Positions 35,508 through 44,475 of a DNA stretch of 64,000 nucleotides are shown here, in pieces. Under the pieces are notes generated by a model. That model was not told where the DNA came from. It was given only the letters and a program-made list of their open reading frames with translations, and searched no databases. Source of the stretch: Methanovulcanius yangii (GTDB taxonomy: Archaea > Halobacteriota > Methanomicrobia > Methanomicrobiales > Methanomicrobiaceae); contig NZ_LTBL01000001.1 in NCBI RefSeq assembly GCF_018687785.1, forward strand, positions 1,727,780 through 1,791,779, given 5' to 3'. The first letter of the stretch is position 1. Each line of letters starts with the position of its first letter. The position numbers were made by a program, and so were the translations under genes.

Positions 35508-36821
35508 ATGGGCTGCGACTTTCCTGAAGAATTATCCCGGATTCTTGAGATCCTCAAAGCTAACCCAAAAGGAATGTCGGTTTCCGACATTGCCGGGGAA
35601 ATATCGGTCAACCGGAATACGGTGTCCCGCTATCTCGATATGCTGCTGATCTCGGGACAGGTGGAGATGAAGACGTACGGGAAAGCCAAGGTCTTCTACC
35701 TCTCGCAGCGCGTCCCCATCTCGTCGATGATGAACTTTGCCTCCGACATGGTCTTTGTTCTGGACCGTGACTTCATCGTGGTGGAGACCAACGATGCCCT
35801 TTGCCGCTTTGTTCAGGAGAAACGGGAGGTTATCTGCGGCATTCCAATGCGTGATTCCGCTCTCGTCGCCTTTGATCACCCTCTCATCACCGCCCGCCTC
35901 CGCGATGCCATGGAGGGAACCGAGTCGGTGGATGAACTCAGATATGTCAGGGTCGACGGCGAACTCTTCTACCGGGTAAAGATCATCCCGACCGTCCTTA
36001 ACTCCGGAATTCCGGGGGTGACGGTGATGCTCGAGGACATCACCGAACGGCGCCGGGCGGAAGAGGCCCTCAGGGAATCGGAACAGAAGTATCGCGCCCT
36101 TGTCGAGCAGATCAATGACGCCATATGGATCATCGATGATGATTGGACCTTCAACTATGCAAGCCCGCGCACCGAGCGTATTCTCGGGTATGAACCAGAA
36201 GATCTGCTCGGGAGGAGGATCTTCGATTATCTCCTTCCCGGTGAGGAGGAGAGGGTCATTGCCCGTCTCACCGACGCGGCGGAGGAAGGAAACGGGGGGG
36301 CGGTGATCACTGTCGCCATGCGGCATCATGACGGCCATACCATCGACGTGGAGGCAAGCATCTCCCCCGAATTTGACGAGCTGGGGAACCTCGCCGGATT
36401 CAGGGCCGTATGCCGTGATGTTTCCGAACGCCGGGCCGCCGCACGCCGTGTGCTCAAATGGAAGACATTTCTCCATTCCATTCTCCAGAATATCCCCGCG
36501 ATGGTCTTCGTGACGGAATCACGCACCCACAATATCATATTCTTCAACCGATCGTTCAAAGTGAACTTCGGCGCGGATGCGGATCTCATCACCGGGAAGC
36601 GGTGCGTGGACATCTTCCCCCCCGCCCTGTGCAGGGTGCTTGCAACGGGGGACAACGAGGCGATCACCACCCGGCAGGAGTTCGAAACGGACAGGATGCC
36701 CTGCTACATTCCCGGCAAGGGCGAGCGGACCGTCAGCATCAAGAAGGTGCCCCTCTTCTCCTCGTCAGGCGAACTCAAGTACGTCCTCGGGATTGTAAAG
36801 GACGTAACGGCGACCGAATAA
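35508..36821 (+). CDS. HTH-PAS sensor/regulator
   Basis: A 437-residue protein. Residues 1-65 form a winged helix-turn-helix (ILEILKANPKGMSVSDIAGEISVNRNTVSRYLDML). Three PAS domains follow: about 70-180, 190-315 and 320-435, the first ending with VMLEDITERRRAEEALRESEQKY. There is no kinase domain, so this is a one-component regulator that senses with PAS domains and binds DNA directly, a layout common in Methanomicrobia. The ligand is unknown. The ATG follows a TATA-like element (35472-35482) at near-leaderless spacing. Confidence 0.85.
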   Translation: MGCDFPEELSRILEILKANPKGMSVSDIAGEISVNRNTVSRYLDMLLISGQVEMKTYGKAKVFYLSQRVPISSMMNFASDMVFVLDRDFIVVETNDALCRFVQEKREVICGIPMRDSALVAFDHPLITARLRDAMEGTESVDELRYVRVDGELFYRVKIIPTVLNSGIPGVTVMLEDITERRRAEEALRESEQKYRALVEQINDAIWIIDDDWTFNYASPRTERILGYEPEDLLGRRIFDYLLPGEEERVIARLTDAAEEGNGGAVITVAMRHHDGHTIDVEASISPEFDELGNLAGFRAVCRDVSERRAAARRVLKWKTFLHSILQNIPAMVFVTESRTHNIIFFNRSFKVNFGADADLITGKRCVDIFPPALCRVLATGDNEAITTRQEFETDRMPCYIPGKGERTVSIKKVPLFSSSGELKYVLGIVKDVTATE

Positions 36822-36835
36822 TCCGTCGCAGGTAT

Positions 36836-36846
36836 CTATTTATACC
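36836..36846 (+). promoter_or_regulatory. TATA box of the exported-protein gene at 36870
   Basis: ctatttatacc is centred about 28 bases before the ATG at 36870, so the mRNA should be leaderless and start at that ATG. Confidence 0.55.
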
Positions 36847-36869
36847 CTTTTGACATCTCTCCACCGGAG

Positions 36870-37907
36870 ATGGATGGGATGAAACCAAACACTTCGGGGA
36901 GGCGTGGCGTCTCTTCGGCATGGCGTCATTTCACAGTGCTTGCCGTGGCCTGCATGGTGATCATTCTGCCCTGTGCGGCGGAGACGGTATCGAATGTGGC
37001 AAAGGGAGATCCGTACGTTCTGACGGGGGTGGCGACGGGAAACCCGCAGCCCGGCCTTGCGGTCTGGACCTTCGGACCGAATTACTGGAAGTATGATGTG
37101 GTACAGACGGAAGGGAGCAGCTTTACGTATACCCTGCCGGGAGGGGAGACCTCGCAGATGTCGGTCGGGATGTACCAGGTCATCGTCCAGCATCCGATGG
37201 GCAACGGGCGTCTGGACGCCGAACCACGAACGGATTACCCGGGACCGGGACAGGTGAGCGTCGTCTCGGCGGACGGGACGTCATTTATCATAGCGGGGTC
37301 CGGGGCGCTGACGGGGGGGCAGGCAGCGCTTGCCCTCGTCAATATGCTCAGCTCGCCGAACATCGATGACACGTATTTCCAGACCTCGTTCATGCTGGAG
37401 AACGCCTTTGTGGAGGTGGAGAACGCCGGGACCGGTGTCTACCAGGTGGGAAGCATCCTGAGTTTTGGCGGATATACGAATATGGCCGTGGGTAACCAGC
37501 TCATCTACACCGTCCGTTCGGCTGAGTTTGGTCCGACGCCAAAGACGGTGCAGGCGCCGTATTCGGGGGCGACGGGCAGCCTGATCGTCCAGCCCGGCAG
37601 TCCCCTGAATACCTGGGAGTTTTCCATTGACACGGCCGGATGGAATCCCGGCTATTACATCGTGGAGGTGGAGAGCCCCCGGAACCAGCGGACCTTCTCG
37701 GGCACCATCCAGCTGACGGAGGGGCCGGTCCCGACCCCGACGGTGATTGTGGTTCCGACGCCGACGATCATCACTCCGGCGCCGACACTGCTTCCCACGA
37801 CACCGGCATCCCCGGTCCCGACGGAATCGCCGGCGGGCGTCCTTGCGGTAGTCGCGGCCTTCGGGCTGGGGTGCCTCCTTGCCAGGTCAGGAAACCGGGT
37901 AGAATGA
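36870..37907 (+). CDS. Exported surface protein of unknown function
   Basis: A 345-residue protein with a positively charged N-terminus and signal segment (about residues 18-38). The body is a beta-rich domain of about 240 residues (GDPYVLTGVATGNPQPGLAVW, GMYQVIVQHP, WNPGYYIVEVESP), similar in style to repeated domains of methanogen S-layer-type proteins. A Pro/Thr linker then leads to TESPAGVLAVVAAFGLG and a charged end. The TATA box supports the ATG at 36870. A precise family cannot be named. Confidence 0.75.
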   Translation: MDGMKPNTSGRRGVSSAWRHFTVLAVACMVIILPCAAETVSNVAKGDPYVLTGVATGNPQPGLAVWTFGPNYWKYDVVQTEGSSFTYTLPGGETSQMSVGMYQVIVQHPMGNGRLDAEPRTDYPGPGQVSVVSADGTSFIIAGSGALTGGQAALALVNMLSSPNIDDTYFQTSFMLENAFVEVENAGTGVYQVGSILSFGGYTNMAVGNQLIYTVRSAEFGPTPKTVQAPYSGATGSLIVQPGSPLNTWEFSIDTAGWNPGYYIVEVESPRNQRTFSGTIQLTEGPVPTPTVIVVPTPTIITPAPTLLPTTPASPVPTESPAGVLAVVAAFGLGCLLARSGNRVE

Positions 37908-38033
37908 GATGGGGTGCCCCCCCGGATATCCCGGGTTGGCCGGATGATGCCGGGGCGCTTTCAGCCCTTGGAAATGTCCGGCATTGAAGGCAGGGAAGAA
38001 TGCATATCCGTTATCAGCGCCAAGATATGGGTA

Positions 38034-38648
38034 ATGAAGGATATTGACCAGATGTTTCAGGAAGCGGTCGTATTTCACGGACATTCCTGCCCCGGACTTG
38101 CAATCGGAGTCCGTGTGGCCGTTATCGCACGCGAGGTGCTCACTGCCGGAAGGGCCGAGGACGAAGACCTCGTCTGCATCGCGGAGACCGATGCCTGTGG
38201 CGTGGATGGTATCCAGTTCGTCTCAGGGTGTACGGCAGGGAAAGGAAACCTGATTATTCATAACTACGGAAAGCAGGCGTTCTCCTTTTTCAACCGGGCC
38301 ACCGGGAAGGCCGTCCGCGTGGCGGTGCGTCCCGAGGCTGCCATGGATGCGAGGGACCCGGAAGGCTGGGCGGCACGGATGGCGGTCTTTGCCGGGACTG
38401 CAACCCCCGAACAGCTGGCGGCCGCCGAGGCATCCAAGGAGAGGATGATCGACGTTTATCTCCATGGCCCGCAGGAGGAGGTCTACTCCGTCACCATGAT
38501 TCCCGCACCGGAGATCCCGAAGGCGAAGGTACAGGTCTCCGTCATCTGTGCCGGCTGCGGTGAACCGGTGATGCCCGCACGGGCCGTCGAACGGGACGGA
38601 AAACACTTCTGTGTTCCGTGCAGTGAAGCGGACCATCTCAAAGAATAA
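38034..38648 (+). CDS. FwdE-family protein with C-terminal zinc ribbon
   Basis: A 204-residue protein. Residues 1-150 match the formylmethanofuran dehydrogenase subunit E family: VFHGHSCPGLAIGVR, CIAETDACGVDGIQ, SGCTAGKGNL. The C-terminus has a four-cysteine ribbon (ICAGCGEPV...FCVPC, about residues 168-198). FwdE-like proteins occur with formylmethanofuran dehydrogenase and also alone, with suggested metal-binding or redox roles. No fwd genes lie nearby, so a direct role in CO2 reduction is uncertain. I chose the ATG at 38034; 40 upstream codons in the same frame show no homology. Confidence 0.8.
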   Translation: MKDIDQMFQEAVVFHGHSCPGLAIGVRVAVIAREVLTAGRAEDEDLVCIAETDACGVDGIQFVSGCTAGKGNLIIHNYGKQAFSFFNRATGKAVRVAVRPEAAMDARDPEGWAARMAVFAGTATPEQLAAAEASKERMIDVYLHGPQEEVYSVTMIPAPEIPKAKVQVSVICAGCGEPVMPARAVERDGKHFCVPCSEADHLKE

Positions 38649-38711
38649 CTATTTTTTCGGCCCTTCAGGTGGGTTCATCCAACGAACCCGGTCGGAAGCG
38701 GCGGCGTCTTT

Positions 38712-39467
38712 TCAGCAGACCGGGACGACGACCGGTCCGCTCTTCAGGGTCTCTACCTCGACCTCCACCTCGTAGACCTCGCGAATGGTCTCGGAGGTGA
38801 TGATCTCCGGTCCGCCGCTGGCATATATCGCATTGTTTTTGAGCAGGATGAACCGATCGGAGAACCGAAGCGCCGTATTGATGTCATGCATCGTCATGAC
38901 GGCCGCAACCGTATGGCCCCGCACCACCTCGCAGACGATCTTCAGGATCTCCTGCTGGTTTTTCAGGTCGAGGCTGCTCGTCGGTTCGTCGAGGAGGAGG
39001 AGTTTCGGTTCCTGAACGATGGCACGGGCGATGGAGATCTTCTGGAGTTCGCCGCCGCTCATCTCGTCGATGTAGCGCATCGCAAGATCCTGCATATTGA
39101 GGCGGCGGATGACCGCCTCCACCATCCGCAGGTCCTTTTCGGAGGTGTTCCAGGTGATGTGGGGGCGCCTGCCGAGGAGGATGGCGTCATAGGCGGTCAG
39201 GCGTCCCTTTTCGCAGTGCTGCGGCACGTATCCCACCTTCTTTGCGACCTCGGGGAGGCTCACCTTCATGATGTCCTCGTTCTCCACGAGGATGGAGCCT
39301 GCCTTCGGATGGTGGATGCGGTTGATGCACTTGAGAAGCGTGGTCTTGCCGACGCCGTTCGGGCCGAGGATGGTGAGCACCTCATTCGGCCGGACGGAAA
39401 ATGAGACGTCCTCGAGGACTTTTCTGCTGTTGTACTGGAATTCTACGCCATTGATGTCGAGGATCAT
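38712..39467 (-). CDS. ABC transporter ATPase, FecE type
   Basis: A 251-residue ABC ATPase with Walker A GPNGVGKTT (about residue 35), Q-loop VPQHCEKG, signature MSGGELQK, Walker B LLLDEPTSSLD and the switch His in MTMHDIN. It is the last gene of a minus-strand operon (binding protein, permease, ATPase), and the permease stop overlaps its start by four bases. The family imports iron-siderophore, heme or corrinoid complexes; the substrate here is not identifiable. Confidence 0.9.
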   Translation of the reverse strand: MILDINGVEFQYNSRKVLEDVSFSVRPNEVLTILGPNGVGKTTLLKCINRIHHPKAGSILVENEDIMKVSLPEVAKKVGYVPQHCEKGRLTAYDAILLGRRPHITWNTSEKDLRMVEAVIRRLNMQDLAMRYIDEMSGGELQKISIARAIVQEPKLLLLDEPTSSLDLKNQQEILKIVCEVVRGHTVAAVMTMHDINTALRFSDRFILLKNNAIYASGGPEIITSETIREVYEVEVEVETLKSGPVVVPVC

Positions 39468-40534
39468 CTGGTATACCCCCGTATGAGGAGATAGATGAAG
39501 ACCGGCGCCCCCAGAAATGCCATCAGGATGGCCACCGGCAGGATATGCGGTGCGAGGATGAGCCGTGCGGCGGTGTCCGCTGCGAGGAGGAGGAGGGCCC
39601 CGGTGACGATCGTTCCCGGAATGAGGAAGCGGTGGTCGTCACCGATGAGCCGGCGGGTCATGTGGGGGCAGACGAGGCCCACGAATCCGATGACGCCCAA
39701 AAAGGAGATGATGACCGCCGATAAAAAGGAGGAGACGACCATGCCCACGAGGCGGATGCGCTCGACATTCACCCCGAGCCCCTTCGCCGTCTCGTCTCCG
39801 GCATCGATTGCATTGTAGTTCCAGGAATGGTAGAGGAAGTAGATGGAACATATGGCGGTAACGACCGCCATGAAGATCAGTTCGCCCCAGTCCGCCCGTC
39901 CCACGTCGCCGAACGTCCAGAAGACGACGGCCGCAAGCTGCACGTCATCGGCGAAGTACTGGAGAAACATCGTCCCTGCGGTAAAGAGCGAGCCGATGGC
40001 AATCCCCGCGAGCACCATCACCTCGGGGGAGGCCCCACGGAGCTTCGAGATCAGGAGGATGATTGCCGTTGCAATCAGGCAGAAGACGAAGGCGACGATG
40101 GTGGTGATGTACGGGTTGTTGAGGACGATGGCATCGGCACCGGTACTGTGCATCGTGCCGGTCCCCAGGACGATCACGGAGAAGGCGGCTCCGAATGCCG
40201 CGGCATTGGAGATACCAAGGGTGTAGGGCGACCCGAGGGGGTTTCTGAGGATGGACTGCATCGCAACACCGGCAACGGCGAGCCCCGCTCCGGCAACGAT
40301 CCCCGCGAGCGCCTGGGGGAGCCGGATGTTCCATATGATCGTCTGCCACTGGGGCGATGCGTGCTGCCCGAGAAGGGTCTGGATCACCTCCAGCGGAGGT
40401 ATGCCCACGGCCCCCACCGAGATCGAGTACACGAGGAGTACAAAGAGGAGGGCAATACCGGTGAGGATTATGGAAATCTTCCTTCCGGTATATTTCAGAT
40501 ATTCTTCCGGGACGGTGCCGTCATTCAGGTGCAT
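39464..40534 (-). CDS. ABC transporter permease, FecCD type
   Basis: A 356-residue permease with about nine or ten membrane segments and the family motifs RLPQALAGIVAGAGLAVAGVAMQSILRNPLG (split across the membrane, about residues 68-98), GISNAAAFGA and GFVGLVCPHMTR. A gaggaga Shine-Dalgarno precedes the ATG. It lies between the binding protein gene (63 bases upstream) and its ATPase. It is the only permease for two homologous binding proteins in this region. Confidence 0.9.
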   Translation of the reverse strand: MHLNDGTVPEEYLKYTGRKISIILTGIALLFVLLVYSISVGAVGIPPLEVIQTLLGQHASPQWQTIIWNIRLPQALAGIVAGAGLAVAGVAMQSILRNPLGSPYTLGISNAAAFGAAFSVIVLGTGTMHSTGADAIVLNNPYITTIVAFVFCLIATAIILLISKLRGASPEVMVLAGIAIGSLFTAGTMFLQYFADDVQLAAVVFWTFGDVGRADWGELIFMAVVTAICSIYFLYHSWNYNAIDAGDETAKGLGVNVERIRLVGMVVSSFLSAVIISFLGVIGFVGLVCPHMTRRLIGDDHRFLIPGTIVTGALLLLAADTAARLILAPHILPVAILMAFLGAPVFIYLLIRGYTR

Positions 40535-40597
40535 GTGTTCTCTCCTCGTGAGTGGGTGCTGACTTTCATGGCGGGATGCGATGATTTTTGTTTGAAA

Positions 40598-41737
40598 TCA
40601 GATCTCCAGCCGGGTGAAGGCAAGGTCTGCAAACTCTGCGCTCATCTCGTCGAAGACGGGCTCGCCGACGAGGAACGTATAAATCTCATCTGCCTTTCCT
40701 GTGGGGTCGATGTCCGCAAAACGGCCCGGATAGAGGACGCTGCCGATGTAATAGGCATCCGCAAGGATGCTCCCGTGATTCTGCGTGTAGCAGTTGTAGG
40801 GCAGGACGCCATAGACCTCGCCCGCCTGAACGGCGCCGAGTGCCTGGTAGGACGGGTCGTCCGCAAGTTCATCGATGGCGGTCGGGTCTGTCTGGAGCGT
40901 GAAGAGGTCAACGAAGATGACGTCGGGGTTGTATTCGACGATCTTCTCCTTGGCAACATCCGCATGCTCGGTTCCCAGTTCGGCCACGACGTTGTCCGCG
41001 TTCACAAAGATGAACGGCGGATAGGCGGGTTCGGTGGACTGGAATCCGTGCGGACCGCGGTAGGCGATGCCGCCCACATAGGTCGTCGGCTGCTCATCCT
41101 CCGGGACGTCGGCGGTTCTCGCGTTCAGATCCGCAATCGCCGCATCGAAGTAGGCGATCACCTCTTCCGCCCGGTCTTCCTTACCCATGACCTCCCCCAT
41201 CAGACGGAGGGATGCGTCCATGTCGGCCCGGTATGCGGAGAGCGATCCGTAGTTAAGGGCGATGACGGGAATGCCGGTCTTCTCCGAGAGCTCATCCGCC
41301 TCCTCGGGAGAGATGAGCTGGGTCTTGAAGATCACCTGTGGGTTGGCCGCGACGATCTTCTCCGGATCGTCCTTGCCGCGGAACTCTCCGATCAAGGGAT
41401 AGTCCTTAAACTGGGGGTTTGCAAGGGCATACGGCCGGGCATCAAATATGGTCTCCTCGATCTCGATGCTGTCGACCCCGACCACCGCATCCTGCGCCTG
41501 CAGGTAGGTGAGGTACCTCAGGCACCCGGAGTTGGAGCAGACGACCCGGTCGGGGCTCTTCGGAACGGTGACCTCCCTTCCGAGGCCGTCGGTGACGGTG
41601 ATCATCTCATGTGTTCCGGTCTCCTGTCCGGTGCCGGCCTGCGCACTGGTGCCCGTATCGGTGCAGCCGCACGCCATCGCGATGACCAGGCATGCCCCGA
41701 TGGCAAGAAGGCTGATTATCTGTCGGTTTGCTATCAC
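40598..41737 (-). CDS. ABC transporter substrate-binding lipoprotein 1 (FecB/BtuF type)
   Basis: A 379-residue protein with a short signal and lipobox-like sequence (VIAMACGC), then a helical-backbone binding fold: ITVTDGLGREVTVPKSPDRVV, CLRYLTYL, YPLIGEFRGKDDPEKI, PDVIFVD. I moved the start to the GTG at 41737: an aggtggt Shine-Dalgarno lies six bases before it and it aligns with the start of the paralogue at 43389. The ATG at 41818 would put 27 polar residues before the signal peptide. It heads the operon with permease and ATPase. Confidence 0.88.
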   Translation of the reverse strand: MIANRQIISLLAIGACLVIAMACGCTDTGTSAQAGTGQETGTHEMITVTDGLGREVTVPKSPDRVVCSNSGCLRYLTYLQAQDAVVGVDSIEIEETIFDARPYALANPQFKDYPLIGEFRGKDDPEKIVAANPQVIFKTQLISPEEADELSEKTGIPVIALNYGSLSAYRADMDASLRLMGEVMGKEDRAEEVIAYFDAAIADLNARTADVPEDEQPTTYVGGIAYRGPHGFQSTEPAYPPFIFVNADNVVAELGTEHADVAKEKIVEYNPDVIFVDLFTLQTDPTAIDELADDPSYQALGAVQAGEVYGVLPYNCYTQNHGSILADAYYIGSVLYPGRFADIDPTGKADEIYTFLVGEPVFDEMSAEFADLAFTRLEI

Positions 41738-41791
41738 GAACGTACCACCTTTCGTTCTCGAATAGTGGGCGGGGCTGATATTAACATTTTT

Positions 41792-41805
41792 CGTATTCGT
41801 ATTAT
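41792..41805 (-). promoter_or_regulatory. ATAATACGAATACG element at the promoter of binding protein 1
   Basis: On the minus strand this 14-mer follows an A/T-rich TATA-like stretch (about 41829-41845). Related sequences, GTAATACGAACTTG and ATCATACGAATATG, sit at the same place in front of the CbiM-type gene and of binding protein 2. A common metal-responsive regulator is plausible. Confidence 0.4.
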
Positions 41806-42008
41806 TTCGGGCATACATCTCTCAGATGGGTAATAAATAATTTTAAAAATATTTTAAAACTTATCAGTAATATGCCGGCATGCCTGATGTATATCCTGCT
41901 CACAGGGGCCGCCTGCACGAATGGTGCCAGAATACCACCTTAAAGGGCTGTCCGTTTTTTCCGTCATCGACCAGTGATTTCATACCGGTACACCGCCAAT
42001 ACTTCCGT

Positions 42009-42179
42009 ATGACAACGACATCCGGCCGGTGTGCCATCTGCGGGCGGGAAGGGATCTCATTTGCAAAGGTGACGCACCGGGAACAGGGCGAGATCCTGCT
42101 CTGCGCCGTCTGCCTCGTGAAGGCCCTTCAGGAAGGGCACCTTGTTCCTAAGCATGAGAACGGCGGCTGTGGGTGCTGA
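42009..42179 (+). CDS. Small cysteine-rich (zinc-binding) protein
   Basis: A 56-residue protein with CAICG and CAVC pairs (about residues 9-12 and 32-35), which form a likely four-cysteine zinc site, and a GGCGC end. The in-frame stretch upstream to 41880 lacks matching features, so the ATG at 42009 is preferred. It lies between the two paralogous binding proteins, on the opposite strand. Function unknown; a metal-handling role is possible only from context. Confidence 0.6.
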   Translation: MTTTSGRCAICGREGISFAKVTHREQGEILLCAVCLVKALQEGHLVPKHENGGCGC

Positions 42180-42243
42180 ATATTCCCTCTTCTCAGGGAA
42201 TCTTCTTCTTTTACTCTGCCGTCTTTGATGGAAAAAGGGGTGA

Positions 42244-43389
42244 TCAGATGGAAAGCCGGGTAAAGCCCTTATCTCCGAACGCTTTGTTCATCTCGTCAAA
42301 GACGGGCTCTCCAACAAGGAAGGTATAAATTTCATCAGCCTTCGCCGCCGGATCGACATCGCTGAAGCGGTCGGGGAAGAGGACGGTTCCGATGTAGTAG
42401 GCATCGGCAACGATGCTCCCGTGGTTCTGGGTGTACCAGTTGTATGGCAGGACCCCATACACCTCGCCTGCCTGGACGGCCGAAAGGCCCTGATAGGAGG
42501 GGTCGTCCCTCAGTTCGGTGACGGCATTCGGATCCGTCTGGAGGGTGGAGAGGTCGACGAAGATGAGCTCGGGATCCCACTCGACGATCTTTTCCTGTGC
42601 CACATCCGCATGGTCGGTCCCCAGTTCTCCGGCGACATTGTTCGCATGCACAAAGGCGAATGGCGGGTAGGCGGGTTCGGTGGACTGGAACCCATGCGGG
42701 CCCGACTTGGCAATGCCGCCCACATAGGTCGTCGGCTGCTCACTTTCCGGAATATCTTCGGTTCTCGTGTTCAGATCAGCAATCGCCGCATTGAAGAAGG
42801 CGATCACCTCTTCCGCCCGCTCTTCCCTGTCCATGACGTGACCCATCAGCCTCAGGGAGGCATACATATCGTCCCGGTAGGTGGAGAGCGACCCATAGGT
42901 CAGGGCAATGACGGGAATGCCGGTCTTCTCCGCGAGCTCGTCGGCATCCTCCGGGGAGGTCAGGTATGTCTTGAAGATCACCTGGGGATTTGCCGCGACG
43001 ATCTTCTCCGGGTCATCGTTGCCGCGGAACTCCCCGATCAGGGGATAGTCCTTGAACTGGGGATTTGCAAGAGCATACGGGCGGGCATCGAAGATGGTGT
43101 CCCGCTGTTCGATGTCGTCGACACCGACGATTCTGTCCTGCGCCCGGAGGTATGTCAGGTACCTCAGGCACCCCGCACCGGAACAGACGACCCGCTCCGG
43201 GCTCTTCGGGACGGTGACCTCCCGGCCAAGTGCATCCGTCACCGTGATCATCTCCGTCCCTCCTGTCTGATGTTCGGGGCTGGTCTGCACCGATGTGCTG
43301 TCATCAACACATCCACAGGCCATTGCACACACGAGGCAGACTGCAACGGCCAGAAAACCGAAAATTACGCGATCTGTTTTCATTTTCAA
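42244..43389 (-). CDS. ABC transporter substrate-binding lipoprotein 2, paralogue of the 40598 gene
   Basis: A 381-residue protein with a signal and lipobox-like AMACGC, followed by the same FecB/BtuF fold. It is highly similar to binding protein 1 along its length (shared FDARPYALANPQFKDYPLIG, GPHGFQSTEPAYPPF, YTFLVGEPVFDEM). It has its own promoter with a 35-base inverted-repeat element and no permease or ATPase of its own. It probably works with the 38.7-40.5 kb importer, perhaps with a different affinity or ligand (inference). Confidence 0.88.
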   Translation of the reverse strand: MKMKTDRVIFGFLAVAVCLVCAMACGCVDDSTSVQTSPEHQTGGTEMITVTDALGREVTVPKSPERVVCSGAGCLRYLTYLRAQDRIVGVDDIEQRDTIFDARPYALANPQFKDYPLIGEFRGNDDPEKIVAANPQVIFKTYLTSPEDADELAEKTGIPVIALTYGSLSTYRDDMYASLRLMGHVMDREERAEEVIAFFNAAIADLNTRTEDIPESEQPTTYVGGIAKSGPHGFQSTEPAYPPFAFVHANNVAGELGTDHADVAQEKIVEWDPELIFVDLSTLQTDPNAVTELRDDPSYQGLSAVQAGEVYGVLPYNWYTQNHGSIVADAYYIGTVLFPDRFSDVDPAAKADEIYTFLVGEPVFDEMNKAFGDKGFTRLSI

Positions 43390-43422
43390 ACACCTCTCGC
43401 ATAGTGACCATTGTCAGCAATC

Positions 43423-43457
43423 GTAATAAGTATGATCATATTCGTATGATTTATTAC
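43423..43457 (-). promoter_or_regulatory. Inverted-repeat operator at the promoter of binding protein 2
   Basis: GTAATAA and TTATTAC arms (7 of 7 bases complementary) are separated by 21 bases that contain a second inverted repeat, ATCATA-TTCG-TATGAT (43435-43450). A minus-strand TATA-like element (cattaaatattg, about 43457-43468) touches its upstream edge, so the element covers the expected start site, as a repressor site would. Confidence 0.5.
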
Positions 43458-43610
43458 AATATTTAATGCCGTTGTGCAGAATAATTGCTATGATAAATCG
43501 ATATAATAATACAATATTCGGGAGGCCCCATCCCGGGCATCAGCAGCCTGTCATCATGGCGGCGGGAGGCTATGCCGAATGATTAATATGAAGGGCGGAC
43601 ACCGGAGTGT

Positions 43611-44399
43611 ATGTCTCCGGCGCCTTGTACCGATGCCTCCACGCCCCGATATGACTGCGGTATCGGCGCCGTGGCGCTCATACTTCTTGTCGGGATGGGG
43701 CTTGCCGGCATCTACCTCCTCAACGAATCCGGAGGATTTGCGCCGGGGGTCTTTGAGAGTACGTTTTATCTTCGCTATGACGCACCGTCGGTTGCCAACC
43801 TGTTCTTTGCAAATTTCGGGTATGAAAACGGCAACCAGCTCCACTTCATCGGAAATTTCCAGGCGTATGTGCTGCTTTCGATGCTGCTGTTAATGGTCTA
43901 TCTTGCCATTGGTCCGCTCCTGCACGTCCCCGGCCGGTTTTCCCGTTGCCTTCTCTTCTGGTCGCTTGCCGCCATGATGACCGTGGGGGCATTTCTCGTC
44001 ACCGGCTTTTCCCTCTGGGTCCATGCGGGGGATGTGACGTATGGTGTCGGATTCTCCGGAATCAACCGGGAACTGATGGGATTTTTTATCTTTACTCTCC
44101 TCGTCGGAGCGGAGTACCTGATCGGCAGGAGACGGTGGTTCCGGCGGCATCCGCTGCTGTTTACCTGGTGCGCCCTGATTGCCGGGATGGCGGTCTTCCT
44201 TGCATGGGTGGATTATTCCATACGGATGGACGTTGCGGATATCGGCGGGGTCAACGCCGCCCACCTTGGCGGGTCGGTTCTGGGATTTATCCTGCCCTCA
44301 GTCGTGTTTCTTGTACTCGCAATGAGATTGCGAAGAAAGGGAAACGGAGGAGAGAATCCGGATGGGGCCGGAGCGGAAGGGGGGCCATCCGGGAAATAG
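43611..44399 (+). CDS. Rhomboid-like intramembrane serine protease
   Basis: A 262-residue protein with about seven hydrophobic segments. Rhomboid hallmarks are present in order: His78 and Asn82 in HFIGNF (oxyanion-side H...N), Ser149 in GVGFSGI (GxSG-type nucleophile) and His218 in NAAHLGGSVLGF (catalytic base). It would cut substrates inside the membrane; none is known here. The C-terminal tail is short, charged and Gly-rich. A TATA-like element at about 43577-43590 sits 27 bases before the ATG, supporting this start and a leaderless mRNA. Confidence 0.75.
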   Translation: MSPAPCTDASTPRYDCGIGAVALILLVGMGLAGIYLLNESGGFAPGVFESTFYLRYDAPSVANLFFANFGYENGNQLHFIGNFQAYVLLSMLLLMVYLAIGPLLHVPGRFSRCLLFWSLAAMMTVGAFLVTGFSLWVHAGDVTYGVGFSGINRELMGFFIFTLLVGAEYLIGRRRWFRRHPLLFTWCALIAGMAVFLAWVDYSIRMDVADIGGVNAAHLGGSVLGFILPSVVFLVLAMRLRRKGNGGENPDGAGAEGGPSGK

Positions 44400-44475
44400 T
44401 ACTGCAGGTTTTCCAGCCTCAAAACGGTCCGGGCAGGGATCCATGGGAAAGGCCCGGGCCATTGTCCGCCGGGAT

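Noticed and set aside
39827-41833. Long plus-strand open frame of about 670 codons
   Set aside because: Antisense to the permease and binding-protein genes, with no recognisable domain and Gly/Asp/Arg-rich composition.
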